DNA of 11,865 bases from Clostridiales bacterium (GTDB lineage Bacteria > Bacillota > Clostridia > Oscillospirales > Oscillospiraceae). The stretch's first letter is position 1. Each line of letters opens with the position of its first letter. The translations under genes and the position numbers were made by a program. The notes under the pieces were generated by a model. It was not told the DNA's origin. It saw only the letters and a list, made by a program, of their open reading frames with translations, and did no database searches. The stretch lies in NCBI GenBank assembly GCA_012728025.1, contig JAAYFX010000204.1, forward strand, positions 1-11,865, in the 5' to 3' direction. This document shows, one piece after another, positions 1 through 7,246 of the stretch.

Positions 1-70
1 AAGCAGAAAGTAAAGTGAGGGCCGCCGTTATAATCATAAGAACAGATATTTTAATACGGGTTTTTGGCAT
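1..70 (-). CDS. N-terminal fragment of an exported or membrane-anchored protein (runs off the left edge)
   Basis: Only the first 23 codons are visible. The peptide starts MPKTRIKISVLMIIT and continues with a hydrophobic Ala/Leu stretch. Two or three basic residues followed by a hydrophobic segment make a typical signal peptide or N-terminal membrane anchor. The ATG (complement of 68-70) is preceded by GGAGG (complement of 76-80) at 5-nt spacing, which fixes the start and strand. The gene is divergent from the CPCC protein at 259-630. Nothing of the mature protein is in the window, so its function cannot be assigned. Confidence 0.6.
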   Translation of the reverse strand, partial: MPKTRIKISVLMIITAALTLLSA

Positions 71-139
71 ATTGTCCTCCGCTTACATAGCTTTTATCTT
101 GTTTTCCGAATATAGGAAGGATAAAACAGGAAAAGACTA

Positions 140-168
140 TGTTATTTAATAAAGATATATGCTATAAT
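140..168 (+). promoter_or_regulatory. Probable promoter of the CPCC protein gene (extended -10)
   Basis: TGCTATAAT at 160-168 is a perfect extended -10 element. The -35 region at the usual spacing (140-145, TGTTAT) is poor, as is common when the extended -10 is strong. Transcription would start near 175, leaving a leader of about 85 nt before the ATG at 259. Confidence 0.5.
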
Positions 169-193
169 AAGAAAAGAAAATTACCATTCACAT

Positions 194-225
194 AAAAAAC
201 CTACGCTCCCAGCGGGGGTATTTTT
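194..225 (+). terminator. Terminator-like hairpin in the leader of the CPCC gene (possible attenuator)
   Basis: A 14-position stem (194-207 against 211-224) with a CCC loop forms 12 pairs, including one U-G, with A-A and A-G mismatches. It is followed by a run of U residues (221-225). This has the form of an intrinsic terminator but lies between the predicted promoter and the ribosome site of the 259-630 gene. No plus-strand gene is visible upstream that it could terminate. It may be a leader attenuator or a 5' stabilising hairpin; the role is inferred. Confidence 0.35.
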
Positions 226-258
226 AAGGTGTAAAGAAAAAAATTGTGAGGTGGAAAA

Positions 259-630
259 ATGAACACAGGGATAGAATGTCCGGTTTGCGGGAAAGACAAA
301 TTTGAAGATTTTAGCGACCTTGATGCCTGCTCAGTCTGCGGCTGGAAAATAAACGTTGTACAGTATGATGACCACGACTATTCAAACGGCAACAACGCCT
401 TAAGTGTTGTTGAGTGCAAGCTTGAATGGTCACTTTTAAACAATGAAAAAACCAAAGAAAAAGCCCAAAAGCTCAAAAGCGAGTTTACAGAGGCTATGTA
501 TGGCCTGCGCCGAGAATTTCGTGAAAAGGGAAGGATAAAATCCGGAATTACCTGCGATGAGATACGGCAAAGGGAGATAAAGGAAAGAGAAAACTATGTT
601 GAGCGGCTTGAGGAACTTAATAAGGCTTAA
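259..630 (+). CDS. Small cysteine-rich CPCC-type zinc-ribbon protein
   Basis: This 123-residue cytoplasmic protein has two CxxC knuckles, C7-x2-C10 (CPVC) and C24-x2-C27 (CSVCGW). These are followed by an NVVQYDDHDYSNGNN segment matching the Cys_rich_CPCC pattern (CPxC, then CxVCxW, then VQ, D, GxN). The four cysteines can plausibly bind one zinc. The C-terminal half (about residues 60-123) is strongly charged, rich in Lys, Glu and Arg, and probably helical, with no membrane segment. AGGTGG lies just upstream of the ATG. The gene stands alone, divergent from the left-edge gene and convergent with the EAL gene across a shared terminator. The family has no well-defined biochemical role, so none is given here. 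Confidence 0.75.
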   Translation: MNTGIECPVCGKDKFEDFSDLDACSVCGWKINVVQYDDHDYSNGNNALSVVECKLEWSLLNNEKTKEKAQKLKSEFTEAMYGLRREFREKGRIKSGITCDEIRQREIKERENYVERLEELNKA

Positions 631-653
631 ACCGCAAAAGCAAATAGAAAATC

Positions 654-690
654 AAAAAAACCCGACGGGATGTATTCTCGCCGGGTTTTT
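654..690. terminator. Bidirectional intrinsic terminator between two convergent genes
   Basis: The arms CCCGACGGGA (661-670) and TCTCGCCGGG (676-685) pair around a 5-nt loop with one mismatch on each strand. They are flanked by seven A residues (654-660) and five T residues (686-690), so a U-tract follows the hairpin in both directions. It sits 23 nt after the stop of the CPCC gene and about 60 nt after the stop of the leftward EAL gene, and can serve both. Confidence 0.85.
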
Positions 691-748
691 AACTTTACCT
701 TACATATGCTTGCAAGGAGCCGGTGGGATGAGATAAGAAGGCTGATTT

Positions 749-2974
749 CTAGTTTAAGGCGGCGGTATCCTTATCTTTTTTGTATGTATCAGTTTTAAGC
801 CTTCTGTACTTGCACAAATCAACAAGATTGCGGACACGGCGGGATATAACCTCAGGGTAATAGGGCTTAGCTATAAAATCGTCGGCACCTATATCTATTG
901 AACGAAGCTCCAGCCCGTCTCCCTCATCCGCTGTTATGATAATCGGTATGCTTTCAAGTCTTTCGTCGTGCTTTAGTATAGACACAAGCTCAAAGCCGTC
1001 CATAGAGGGCATAAGCACATCCAGAATAATGGTGACAATTCTGCTGTGGTTCTCCTTAAGGAACTTAAGGGCGCTGTCAAAGTTACCTGCTTCGGCAACA
1101 CAATATTGGCCTGAAAAGGTTTCTTGCAGCATACAGCGGTTTTCGCCGCTGCTGTGAATAATAAGAAGTATATCCTTATTATTGCTATCGCAGAAAGTTA
1201 GCTCAAGGTTTGGAGGTGAAAAAACACAGCTTATGACTTCGTCATCTATGGGAGACTCCGAAAGCAGTTTTGTAAAATCCTCCTCGGGCATGGGACGGGC
1301 ATAAAAATATCCCTGAGCATAGTTGCAGTTTAGATATTTGAGCCTGTTTACCTGCTCCTGAGTTTCAACACCCTCGGCGATTATAAGAAGGTTCATCCAC
1401 TTTGCGAGACTCACAACAAAATTCAGGATATTTCTGCTGCCGCTGTCGTTGTTATCCGACTGAACCAGCTTCATATCAAGTTTGAGGGTATCGACTGGTA
1501 GGTCAGAGAGCATATTAAGGGAGGAATAACCTGTTCCGAAGTCATCCATTTCGATGATGAAACCTGCCTCACGAAGTCGGGTTGTTGCCTCTATTATTTG
1601 CTTTGGGTTCTCAGTATATGCAGTTTCGGTTATCTCAAGATGGAGAATTTCCGGATGCAGCCCATATTTGTTTACAAGATTAAGCATGGTTTCCGGAAGG
1701 TCAAGATTATATATATCCGAGCGGGAGACATTGACGGAAACGGGAACAGCTGTCATGCCGGAGTCTATCCAGCCTCTTATGATACGGCAGGTTTCCTCCC
1801 ACATATATTGGTCAAGCTTTGTGATAAAGCCGTTTTTCTCAAAAATGGGTATAAACTCCATAGGCTGCAAAAAGCCTTTTTCCGGATGCAGCCAACGGAC
1901 AAGAGCCTCCGCTCCGGTTATTTTGCCGTTTCTTATGTTGACCTTCGGCTGGAGATAAACCTTAAACTGCTTTTCCTCAAGGGCGGTTTCCATACTGTCA
2001 GTTATGGTTTGGGCAAGAAGAATTTTCTCCCTGATTTCATTGTCATAGCAGGCCACATAGCGGTTAAACTTGCCTTTTATGCTGCCAATTGCAAGGATGG
2101 CACGGTCACACATGACCCCTACGGGCAGGGAGGTGTCTGTGATGTGGTAGATGCCAAAATTCATAACAAGGTTTCTCACAGGGGTGAGGGAATTAAGTCT
2201 TTGTATATACTCGCCCATAGATTCGTCTGAGTAATCATCTCCGCTTTCTATAAGGCAGGCAAAAATATCGCCCCCAAGGCGTCCGCAGATGCCCCGCTCT
2301 TTTGTGTATTCGCCGCACATATCCGCAATGCCGCAGAGCAGTGCGTCACCCACATCAATACCATAGCTGTCGTTTATAAGCTTAAAACTTTCCACATCTG
2401 AGCAGATAATGTCATATTTTTTGTTAGGGTTTTGGTCGATTATTGCCCTTGCGTGGCGGTAAAAAAACTCCCTGCTATAAACTCCCGTAAGCCTGTCGTA
2501 TTCAAGCAGGTTCATAATAACAGTGCTCTCACGCAGGTTTATAAGGTTTGCAAAGCGGTGTAGTATGATTTCCTTATTATAGGGCTTTGTTATATAGTCA
2601 CTGGCTCCGTAAGAAAGAGTGGAAATTTCGTCACCTTCACCGTCTTTGACAGTGGCCGCCACAACGGGAATTAGGGAGAAAAAGGGGTCCCTGTTGCGAA
2701 ACTCCATAAACTTTTGCCCGTCTGAAAGGGGCAAAATCATGTCAATAACGATGAGAGAGACTTTGTCTTTGCAGTCTTTAAGAATTTCAATAGCATCCAA
2801 GCCACTTTCTGCTTCAATGATGTCGTATTCATCTTTAAGTAAGTTACAGAGCAGATTGCGGTTTGTCGGGTTGCCATCGATGATTAATATGGTTCTTCTG
2901 ACGGAATTGGCGGAGAACCCGAACTGCCTGTAACTATACTTTGACTCTGCCGGAATTCCTGCAGATGTATCCAT
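749..2974 (-). CDS. c-di-GMP phosphodiesterase, receiver - degenerate GGDEF - EAL - receiver
   Basis: This is a 741-residue soluble signalling protein. Receiver 1 (about 28-148) has phospho-acceptor D78, T108 and K130, but the acidic pair is reduced to D33-G34. The GGDEF domain (about 155-310) keeps D193 and N201, but its signature is GGDIF (234-238): the catalytic Glu is Ile, and no RxxD inhibitory site precedes it. It is therefore probably not a cyclase. The EAL domain (about 325-570) keeps E356 (EAL), N415, E447, D477-D478, K498, E534 and Q554, so hydrolysis of c-di-GMP to pGpG is expected. Receiver 2 (about 600-722) has D652, T681 and K703, but its acidic pair is lost (HSSGENR region). 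The start chosen is the ATG at 2974, with GGAGG 7 nt upstream. An ATG 33 nt further upstream lacks a ribosome site. No histidine kinase gene is adjacent. The overall assignment is firm; the input signal and whether both receivers are phosphorylated are unknown. Confidence 0.93.
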   Translation of the reverse strand: MDTSAGIPAESKYSYRQFGFSANSVRRTILIIDGNPTNRNLLCNLLKDEYDIIEAESGLDAIEILKDCKDKVSLIVIDMILPLSDGQKFMEFRNRDPFFSLIPVVAATVKDGEGDEISTLSYGASDYITKPYNKEIILHRFANLINLRESTVIMNLLEYDRLTGVYSREFFYRHARAIIDQNPNKKYDIICSDVESFKLINDSYGIDVGDALLCGIADMCGEYTKERGICGRLGGDIFACLIESGDDYSDESMGEYIQRLNSLTPVRNLVMNFGIYHITDTSLPVGVMCDRAILAIGSIKGKFNRYVACYDNEIREKILLAQTITDSMETALEEKQFKVYLQPKVNIRNGKITGAEALVRWLHPEKGFLQPMEFIPIFEKNGFITKLDQYMWEETCRIIRGWIDSGMTAVPVSVNVSRSDIYNLDLPETMLNLVNKYGLHPEILHLEITETAYTENPKQIIEATTRLREAGFIIEMDDFGTGYSSLNMLSDLPVDTLKLDMKLVQSDNNDSGSRNILNFVVSLAKWMNLLIIAEGVETQEQVNRLKYLNCNYAQGYFYARPMPEEDFTKLLSESPIDDEVISCVFSPPNLELTFCDSNNKDILLIIHSSGENRCMLQETFSGQYCVAEAGNFDSALKFLKENHSRIVTIILDVLMPSMDGFELVSILKHDERLESIPIIITADEGDGLELRSIDIGADDFIAKPYYPEVISRRVRNLVDLCKYRRLKTDTYKKDKDTAALN

Positions 2975-2999
2975 GTTGTGTCCTCCATATATATAGTAC

Positions 3000-3116
3000 A
3001 TAAGCAAAAAAGCGCTTATATCAGTTTTTAAAAAGGGAAAAACCTTCTGTTCAGGCCGAAAAAAAGTCCGGCCAAAGTAAACAAAAACTAAGGCGGCAAC
3101 TAAGCAGTATTTTATC
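3000..3116 (-). promoter_or_regulatory. Long structured 5' leader of the EAL gene
   Basis: From the predicted transcription start (about 3116) to the ATG is about 140 nt. The leader can form several local hairpins. One is GGCCG/CGGCC, about 3055-3074. Another is an A/U stem, GUUUUU with AAAAAC, about 3024-3043. The third is a perfect 6-bp stem AUAAGC/GCUUAU (3000-3005 with 3014-3019), about 15 nt upstream of the GGAGG. A direct repeat AACTAAG (3086-3092 and 3098-3104 on the plus strand) lies near the start. I do not recognise a riboswitch class. The rest of the gene-free stretch, 3154-3277, shows nothing I can interpret. Confidence 0.3.
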
Positions 3117-3122
3117 CCTTAT

Positions 3123-3153
3123 ATTATAATAGCATATCTTTCCGATTATTCAA
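3123..3153 (-). promoter_or_regulatory. Probable promoter of the EAL phosphodiesterase gene
   Basis: On the minus strand, TTGAAT (complement of 3148-3153) is followed after 16 nt by TGC-TATTAT (hexamer at 3126-3131), an extended -10. An overlapping TATAAT (3123-3128) gives a 19-nt spacing. The element reads leftward into the 749-2974 gene. It shares the string ATATGCTAT with the promoter region of the CPCC gene (157-165). Confidence 0.5.
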
Positions 3154-3277
3154 GGATAAATAGCCAGATATTTAATGCCATTACCATAATTCATATCAAC
3201 TGTTATTCGCAAGGCACATCAGGAAAAAACAGCAGGAAAAACAAGCTAAGGCGCAAAGGATAAGGTGAAAAAGAAGT

Positions 3278-3312
3278 AAAAAGCCCCTGCCGCATTTAAT
3301 GCAGGCAGGGGC
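3278..3312 (-). terminator. Intrinsic terminator of the maltodextrin operon
   Basis: A perfect 9-bp stem GCCCCTGCC/GGCAGGGGC (3283-3291 with 3304-3312) is extended inward by GCAT/ATGC, with one bulged A. On the minus strand it is followed directly by TTTTT (complement of 3278-3282) and a further pyrimidine-rich run. It lies about 80 nt after the glgP stop and is the expected operon end. On the plus strand a TTTTTT run follows after a short gap, so some activity in the other direction is possible. Confidence 0.9.
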
Positions 3313-3389
3313 AAGGTTTTTTAAATATAGGTTTAAAGGTAGGGCAATGGTGTTTTTTAGGGGGTTTTAACGATTGAACAAGGGGCGGC

Positions 3390-5651
3390 TTAGCAAAGCT
3401 GCCAGATTTCTTCGTTATACTGGGCTATGCTGCGGTCTGAGGAGAAAAAGCCCGAGCGGGCAATGTTTATAAGCATCTTTTTTGCCCAAGCCTCACGATT
3501 TTCATAGTCGGAAAGTGCCTTTTCCTTTGCGGCGATATAGTCCTCCAAGTCCAAAAGGGACATGAACCAGTCTTTATGCTTTAAATCTTTCCAAAGAGCA
3601 GTAAGCGCCAGAGGGTCACCAATAGCCAAAAGCTCGGGGGAGAGGATAAAATCCACCAATGGCTCAATGGCAGAGCGGTGGTAAAACTCCAAAGGCTCAT
3701 AGCTTTCCTCGGCATAAAGCTTTATGACTTGGGGACTGGACTTTCCAAAGGTATAGATGTTTTCCGCCCCAACCAAATCGGCAATTTCCACGTTTGCCCC
3801 GTCCATGGTGCCAAGGGTGATAGCACCGTTTGCCATGAGTTTCATGTTTCCTGTGCCCGAGGCTTCCTTGGAAGCCAAGGAAATTTGCTCAGAAATATCG
3901 CAGGCGGGAATGAGTAGCTCTGCCTTTGAGACATTGTAGTTTTCAACCATCAAAACCTGAAGCCAAGGGCTGACGGCAGGGTCATTTTCAATTAAGCTTT
4001 GCAAGCATAAAATCAGGTGGATAATATGCTTTGCCATGGTGTATGCCGGAGCGGCCTTACCGCCGAAAATCACCGTAATAGGGCGGGGCGGCAGGTTTCC
4101 TTCTTTGATTTCAAGGTATTTATAAATCACATACAGGGCGTTCATCTGCTGACGTTTATACTCATGAAAGCGTTTAATCTGGATATCAAATACCGAGTTT
4201 TCATTAAGATGTGCCCCTTGAAGTCTAAAAATCTCTTGTTTTAGCCGCCGTTTATTTTCAGATTTTATGGCAAGTAGTTCATTTAAACTGTCTTTATCAT
4301 CAACAAAATCTTCAAGGTAGGTGAGTATGCTCGTGTCTTTTTTCCATCCTTCGCCAATGCGTTTTGTGATAAAGCCGGACAAAAGGGGGTTGCAAACCTC
4401 CAGCCAGCGGCGGAAGGAAACCCCGTTGGTTTTATTGTTAAATTTTTCGGGGTAGAGGGAGTAAAAAGGGGCAAGCTCTGTGTGCTTTAAAATGTCTGTG
4501 TGCAGGGCGGCAACGCCGTTTATGGAATGGCCGTAGTGAATGTCCAGATAGGCCATATGCACAAGTTCGTCCTCGTCTATGATAGGGGGAGATTCGGGAT
4601 GGGCTTTTTTAACTCTCAAGTCCAGCTCTTGAATAATGGGAACAAGCTGTGGGGCAACAGTTTCGATAAAATCAAGGGGCCACTTTTCCAAGGCTTCTGC
4701 CAAAATTGCGTGGTTTGTGTAGGCGCAGCTTTGGCGAACCTGCTCTATGGCAGAATCCATAGATAGACCCCTGTCTACCATCAGGCGGATAAGCTCCGGA
4801 ATAAGCATGGAAGGGTGGGTGTCGTTAATCTGGATGGAGACGTGGTCTGCTAAGTTTTCCGGAGAAAAGCCCTTGTCGTCAAGCTCCTTTAAAATAAGCT
4901 GTGCGCCGGCGGAAACCATGAAATACTGCTGATAAACCCGCAGGAGCCTGCCCTTTTCGTCGCTGTCGTCAGGGTATAAAAAGGCCGTTAAGCAGTGAGG
5001 AATGTCGCTTTTATCAAAGTCAATGCCGGACAAAGGCAGGGGATAAGGCTCTTCCACATCAAAAAGATGCAGGCGGTTTGATAGCCCTGTTCCTGCACTG
5101 GGGATGGAGATGTCTTTGAGCTGTGCGTTTACAGTGAAGCTGCCAAAGGAAACGGGGAAGGAAAGGCCCGTTTCCACAAGCCAGCTTTGGGGCTTTATCC
5201 ATGGGTTTGGATATTCCCCCTGCTTGTGATTTTCAAAGCGCTGGAAAAACAGACCATAGTGGTAGTTTAGGCCCACCCCATCGCCCCATAGACCCAAGGC
5301 GGCAATGGAGTCTAAAAAACAGGCTGCCAAACGCCCCAAGCCGCCGTTGCCCAAAGATGGTTCCGGCTCAAAATCCTCAATTTCCGAAAGCTCCAAACCA
5401 AGGTCAGAAAGAACTGCCTTTGCCTCGTCATAAATTCCCAAAGCCAGAAGGTTGTTGGATAAAAGCTTTCCCAAAAGAAACTCGGCAGAAAAGTAATAAA
5501 GCTTTTTCTCCCCCTTTGGGGCGGGGCGCTCGTAAGCCAGATTGCGGCATAAAATCAGAAGAAGCTCAAAAACCTGCTGGGGGGAGCAGTCAATAAGGGG
5601 CAGAGCAAAACTATTTTGAGCCAAAGACTCAAGACGGCTTTTAAGTTTCAT
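3390..5651 (-). CDS. glgP: Alpha-glucan (glycogen/maltodextrin) phosphorylase
   Basis: This cytoplasmic PLP enzyme (GT35, 753 residues) cleaves terminal alpha-1,4 glucose units with phosphate, giving glucose-1-phosphate. Family signatures in order are YYFSAEFLLG (52-61), SLGNGGLGRLAACFLDS (99-115), TNHAILAEALEKWP (312-325), KTNGVSFRRWL (407-417), RFHEYKRQ (494-501), FGGKAAPAY (529-537) and EASGTGNMKLMANGA (596-610). K604 is the PLP Schiff-base lysine. The glycine-rich loop and phosphate-side residues are intact, so it should be active. The length is at the shorter end for the family. The start is the ATG at 5651, which overlaps the last 11 nt of malQ and has GGAAAGGA 8 nt upstream. The overlap implies translational coupling. 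The open frame extends 70 codons further upstream, but only inside malQ and without phosphorylase sequence. It is the last gene of the operon. The partnership with malQ favours maltodextrin over stored glycogen as substrate (inference). Confidence 0.96.
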   Translation of the reverse strand: MKLKSRLESLAQNSFALPLIDCSPQQVFELLLILCRNLAYERPAPKGEKKLYYFSAEFLLGKLLSNNLLALGIYDEAKAVLSDLGLELSEIEDFEPEPSLGNGGLGRLAACFLDSIAALGLWGDGVGLNYHYGLFFQRFENHKQGEYPNPWIKPQSWLVETGLSFPVSFGSFTVNAQLKDISIPSAGTGLSNRLHLFDVEEPYPLPLSGIDFDKSDIPHCLTAFLYPDDSDEKGRLLRVYQQYFMVSAGAQLILKELDDKGFSPENLADHVSIQINDTHPSMLIPELIRLMVDRGLSMDSAIEQVRQSCAYTNHAILAEALEKWPLDFIETVAPQLVPIIQELDLRVKKAHPESPPIIDEDELVHMAYLDIHYGHSINGVAALHTDILKHTELAPFYSLYPEKFNNKTNGVSFRRWLEVCNPLLSGFITKRIGEGWKKDTSILTYLEDFVDDKDSLNELLAIKSENKRRLKQEIFRLQGAHLNENSVFDIQIKRFHEYKRQQMNALYVIYKYLEIKEGNLPPRPITVIFGGKAAPAYTMAKHIIHLILCLQSLIENDPAVSPWLQVLMVENYNVSKAELLIPACDISEQISLASKEASGTGNMKLMANGAITLGTMDGANVEIADLVGAENIYTFGKSSPQVIKLYAEESYEPLEFYHRSAIEPLVDFILSPELLAIGDPLALTALWKDLKHKDWFMSLLDLEDYIAAKEKALSDYENREAWAKKMLINIARSGFFSSDRSIAQYNEEIWQLC

Positions 5652-7161
5652 AATACATTTCCTTTCCGGCATCTTTTTCCTCCGGCAGCCTGCCGTAAAG
5701 AGCCATTTCCCCATGGAGTTTTTTTGTAAGCTTTGGAGAAAAATTTTCCGGCAGGGCTCGCCATCTCCAATTGCTTCCCAAAGTTGAAGGCACATTAATT
5801 CTTGCCTTGCTGCCCAAGCCCAAAATATCCTGCATCTGCATAATGGCAAGGTCAGCCACACTTCCCCAAGCCGCCCGCATCATACCCCAATGGTAACCCT
5901 CACGACGGCTTAAACGCAGATAACGTCTTGCATAATCAGCGTCGGCAGAAGGGGCAGAGCGAAACCAGCCTTGAATGGTGTCGTTATCGTGGGTGCCGGT
6001 GTAAACCACGCAGTTTTTCGGGTATTTGTGGGGGAGGTAATCACTTTCCCCGTCACGACTGTCAAAGGCAAATTCCAATACTTTCATGCCAGGGTAGCCT
6101 GTATAGTCCAAAAGCTCTCGAACAGAAGGGGTCAAAAAGCCCAAATCCTCGGCAATGATGGCGGGATTCTCCAGCTTTTCGTTGACAGTGCGGAAAAAGT
6201 CAATACTCGGGCCGGCTTTCCAACACCCTCGATGGGCTGTGGTTTCATCCTTCGGGATTGCATAATAAGAGTCAAAGCCCCGAAAATGGTCAATGCGGAT
6301 TATATCAAAAATTTTAAACTGAAATTCAATGCGCCGCAGCCACCAGTCATAGCCCTCTTTTTTCATATGCTCCCAATCAAACAAAGGGTTTCCCCAAAGC
6401 TGACCATTGGGAGAAAAGCCATCGGGGGGGCAGCCGGAAAGCTCTTTTGGTCTTCTGTCCTCATCAAGCTGAAACTGCTCATGGTTTGCCCAAACGTCCA
6501 CACTGTCACTGGAGACATAAATGGGAAGGTCGCCTATTATGGAAATGCCCCTTTGGTTGGCGTAGGTTTTCAGCCTGCCCCACTGGGTGAAAAACAGGTA
6601 TTGCACAGCCTTCCAAAAACTGATTTCCTCCGCAAGCTCGTTTCGGGCGGCTTCCATGGCCTTTGGCAGCCGCAGTCTGTCACTTTCCGGCCAATTAAGC
6701 CATGAGCCGCCCCCATGTCTTTCCTTTATGGCCATGAAAAGGGCGTAATCTTCTAGCCAGAAAGCCTGCTCTTGGCAAAAAAGCTCATAATCATCATTAG
6801 AAGTTGCCAAAAGTCTGCCGCAAGCCCTGCGCAAAACGGGATAACGGCGCCTATACAGCAGGCCATAGTCAATATCGTCTGCCCGCCTTCCCCAAGATAT
6901 GTTTTTGTATTCCGAGGGCAAAAGCAGTCCTTCCTCTGCCAAGTCATCCAAATCGATGAAATAGGGGTTGCCCCCATAGGCGGAAAAAGACTGATAGGGA
7001 GAGTCCCCATAGCTTGTGGGGCCAAGGGGCAAAATCTGCCAGCAGGACTGACCGGCATCAGAGAGAAAATCTATAAAATTGCGGGCTGCCTGCCCCATTG
7101 TGCCAATGCCATAGGGGGAGGGCAGGGAAAAGACAGGTAAGAGAATTCCGGCGTTTCTCAA
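5641..7161 (-). CDS. malQ: 4-alpha-glucanotransferase (amylomaltase, GH77)
   Basis: This 506-residue cytoplasmic GH77 enzyme transfers alpha-1,4-glucan segments between maltodextrins, releasing glucose and making longer chains for GlgP. The N-terminus carries RNAGILLPVFSLPSPYGIG, followed by WQILPLGPTSYGDSPYQSFSA (from residue 41). Catalytic residues are D291 in IIRIDHFRGF (nucleophile), E338 in IIAEDLG (acid/base) and D392 in YTGTHDNDT (transition-state stabiliser). The conserved GNPYF and NVPST segments are also present. The length is normal for bacterial amylomaltase. The start is TTG at 7161, with AAAGGTGG 7 nt upstream; no in-frame ATG near the N-terminus fits the family start better. 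The gene lies 49 nt downstream of the LacI-type gene and overlaps glgP by 11 nt. Confidence 0.97.
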   Translation of the reverse strand: MRNAGILLPVFSLPSPYGIGTMGQAARNFIDFLSDAGQSCWQILPLGPTSYGDSPYQSFSAYGGNPYFIDLDDLAEEGLLLPSEYKNISWGRRADDIDYGLLYRRRYPVLRRACGRLLATSNDDYELFCQEQAFWLEDYALFMAIKERHGGGSWLNWPESDRLRLPKAMEAARNELAEEISFWKAVQYLFFTQWGRLKTYANQRGISIIGDLPIYVSSDSVDVWANHEQFQLDEDRRPKELSGCPPDGFSPNGQLWGNPLFDWEHMKKEGYDWWLRRIEFQFKIFDIIRIDHFRGFDSYYAIPKDETTAHRGCWKAGPSIDFFRTVNEKLENPAIIAEDLGFLTPSVRELLDYTGYPGMKVLEFAFDSRDGESDYLPHKYPKNCVVYTGTHDNDTIQGWFRSAPSADADYARRYLRLSRREGYHWGMMRAAWGSVADLAIMQMQDILGLGSKARINVPSTLGSNWRWRALPENFSPKLTKKLHGEMALYGRLPEEKDAGKEMYYET

Positions 7162-7196
7162 GGGAGAGCCACCTTTCTAAATTGAATTTTTCGGCT

Positions 7197-7246
7197 GGTG
7201 AAAGGGCTTTTTATAAAGCGGTATGGGGGGCGGCAACACTTTCACC
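7197..7246 (-). repeat. Inverted repeat spanning the end of the LacI-type gene
   Basis: A perfect 8-bp inverted repeat, GGTGAAAG (7197-7204) and CTTTCACC (7239-7246), brackets the stop codon of the LacI-type gene and part of the gap before malQ. In the minus-strand RNA the loop can form a nested GCUUU/AAAGC hairpin. There is no U-tract, so it is not a standard terminator. A processing or stability element between lacI and malQ is possible. Confidence 0.3.

Noticed and set aside
1554..2230. Long open frames on the plus strand opposite the EAL gene
   Set aside because: Their peptides have no recognisable domain and they lie antisense to well-conserved GGDEF and EAL motifs; they are shadow frames.
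2975..3007. Upstream ATG extending the EAL protein by 11 residues
   Set aside because: The extension covers the GGAGG ribosome site that serves the ATG at 2974, and no ribosome site precedes the upstream ATG.
2975..3116. A known c-di-GMP (GEMM) riboswitch before the EAL gene
   Set aside because: I could not find the conserved GEMM-I core, tetraloop and receptor, or the class II pattern. Only simple local hairpins are visible.
4164..4178. Catabolite-response-like string ATGAAAGCGTTTAAT in glgP
   Set aside because: It encodes part of the conserved RFHEYKRQ region, and the 3' end of the site does not match; a chance match is likelier.
5148..5175. Inverted repeat GGAAACGGG...CCCGTTTCC inside glgP, with half-sites like the operon operator
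   Set aside because: The half-sites are separated by a 10-nt spacer, so the CG-centred LacI-family operator geometry is absent; it lies in coding sequence.
5652..5861. A 70-codon N-terminal extension of the phosphorylase reading frame
   Set aside because: It lies wholly inside malQ in another frame, lacks phosphorylase-like sequence, and has no ribosome site. The ATG at 5651 has a good ribosome site and gives a normal phosphorylase N-terminus.
5971..6705. A 244-codon open frame on the plus strand opposite malQ
   Set aside because: It is antisense to the catalytic core of malQ, which has all GH77 motifs, and has no convincing ribosome site or family resemblance.
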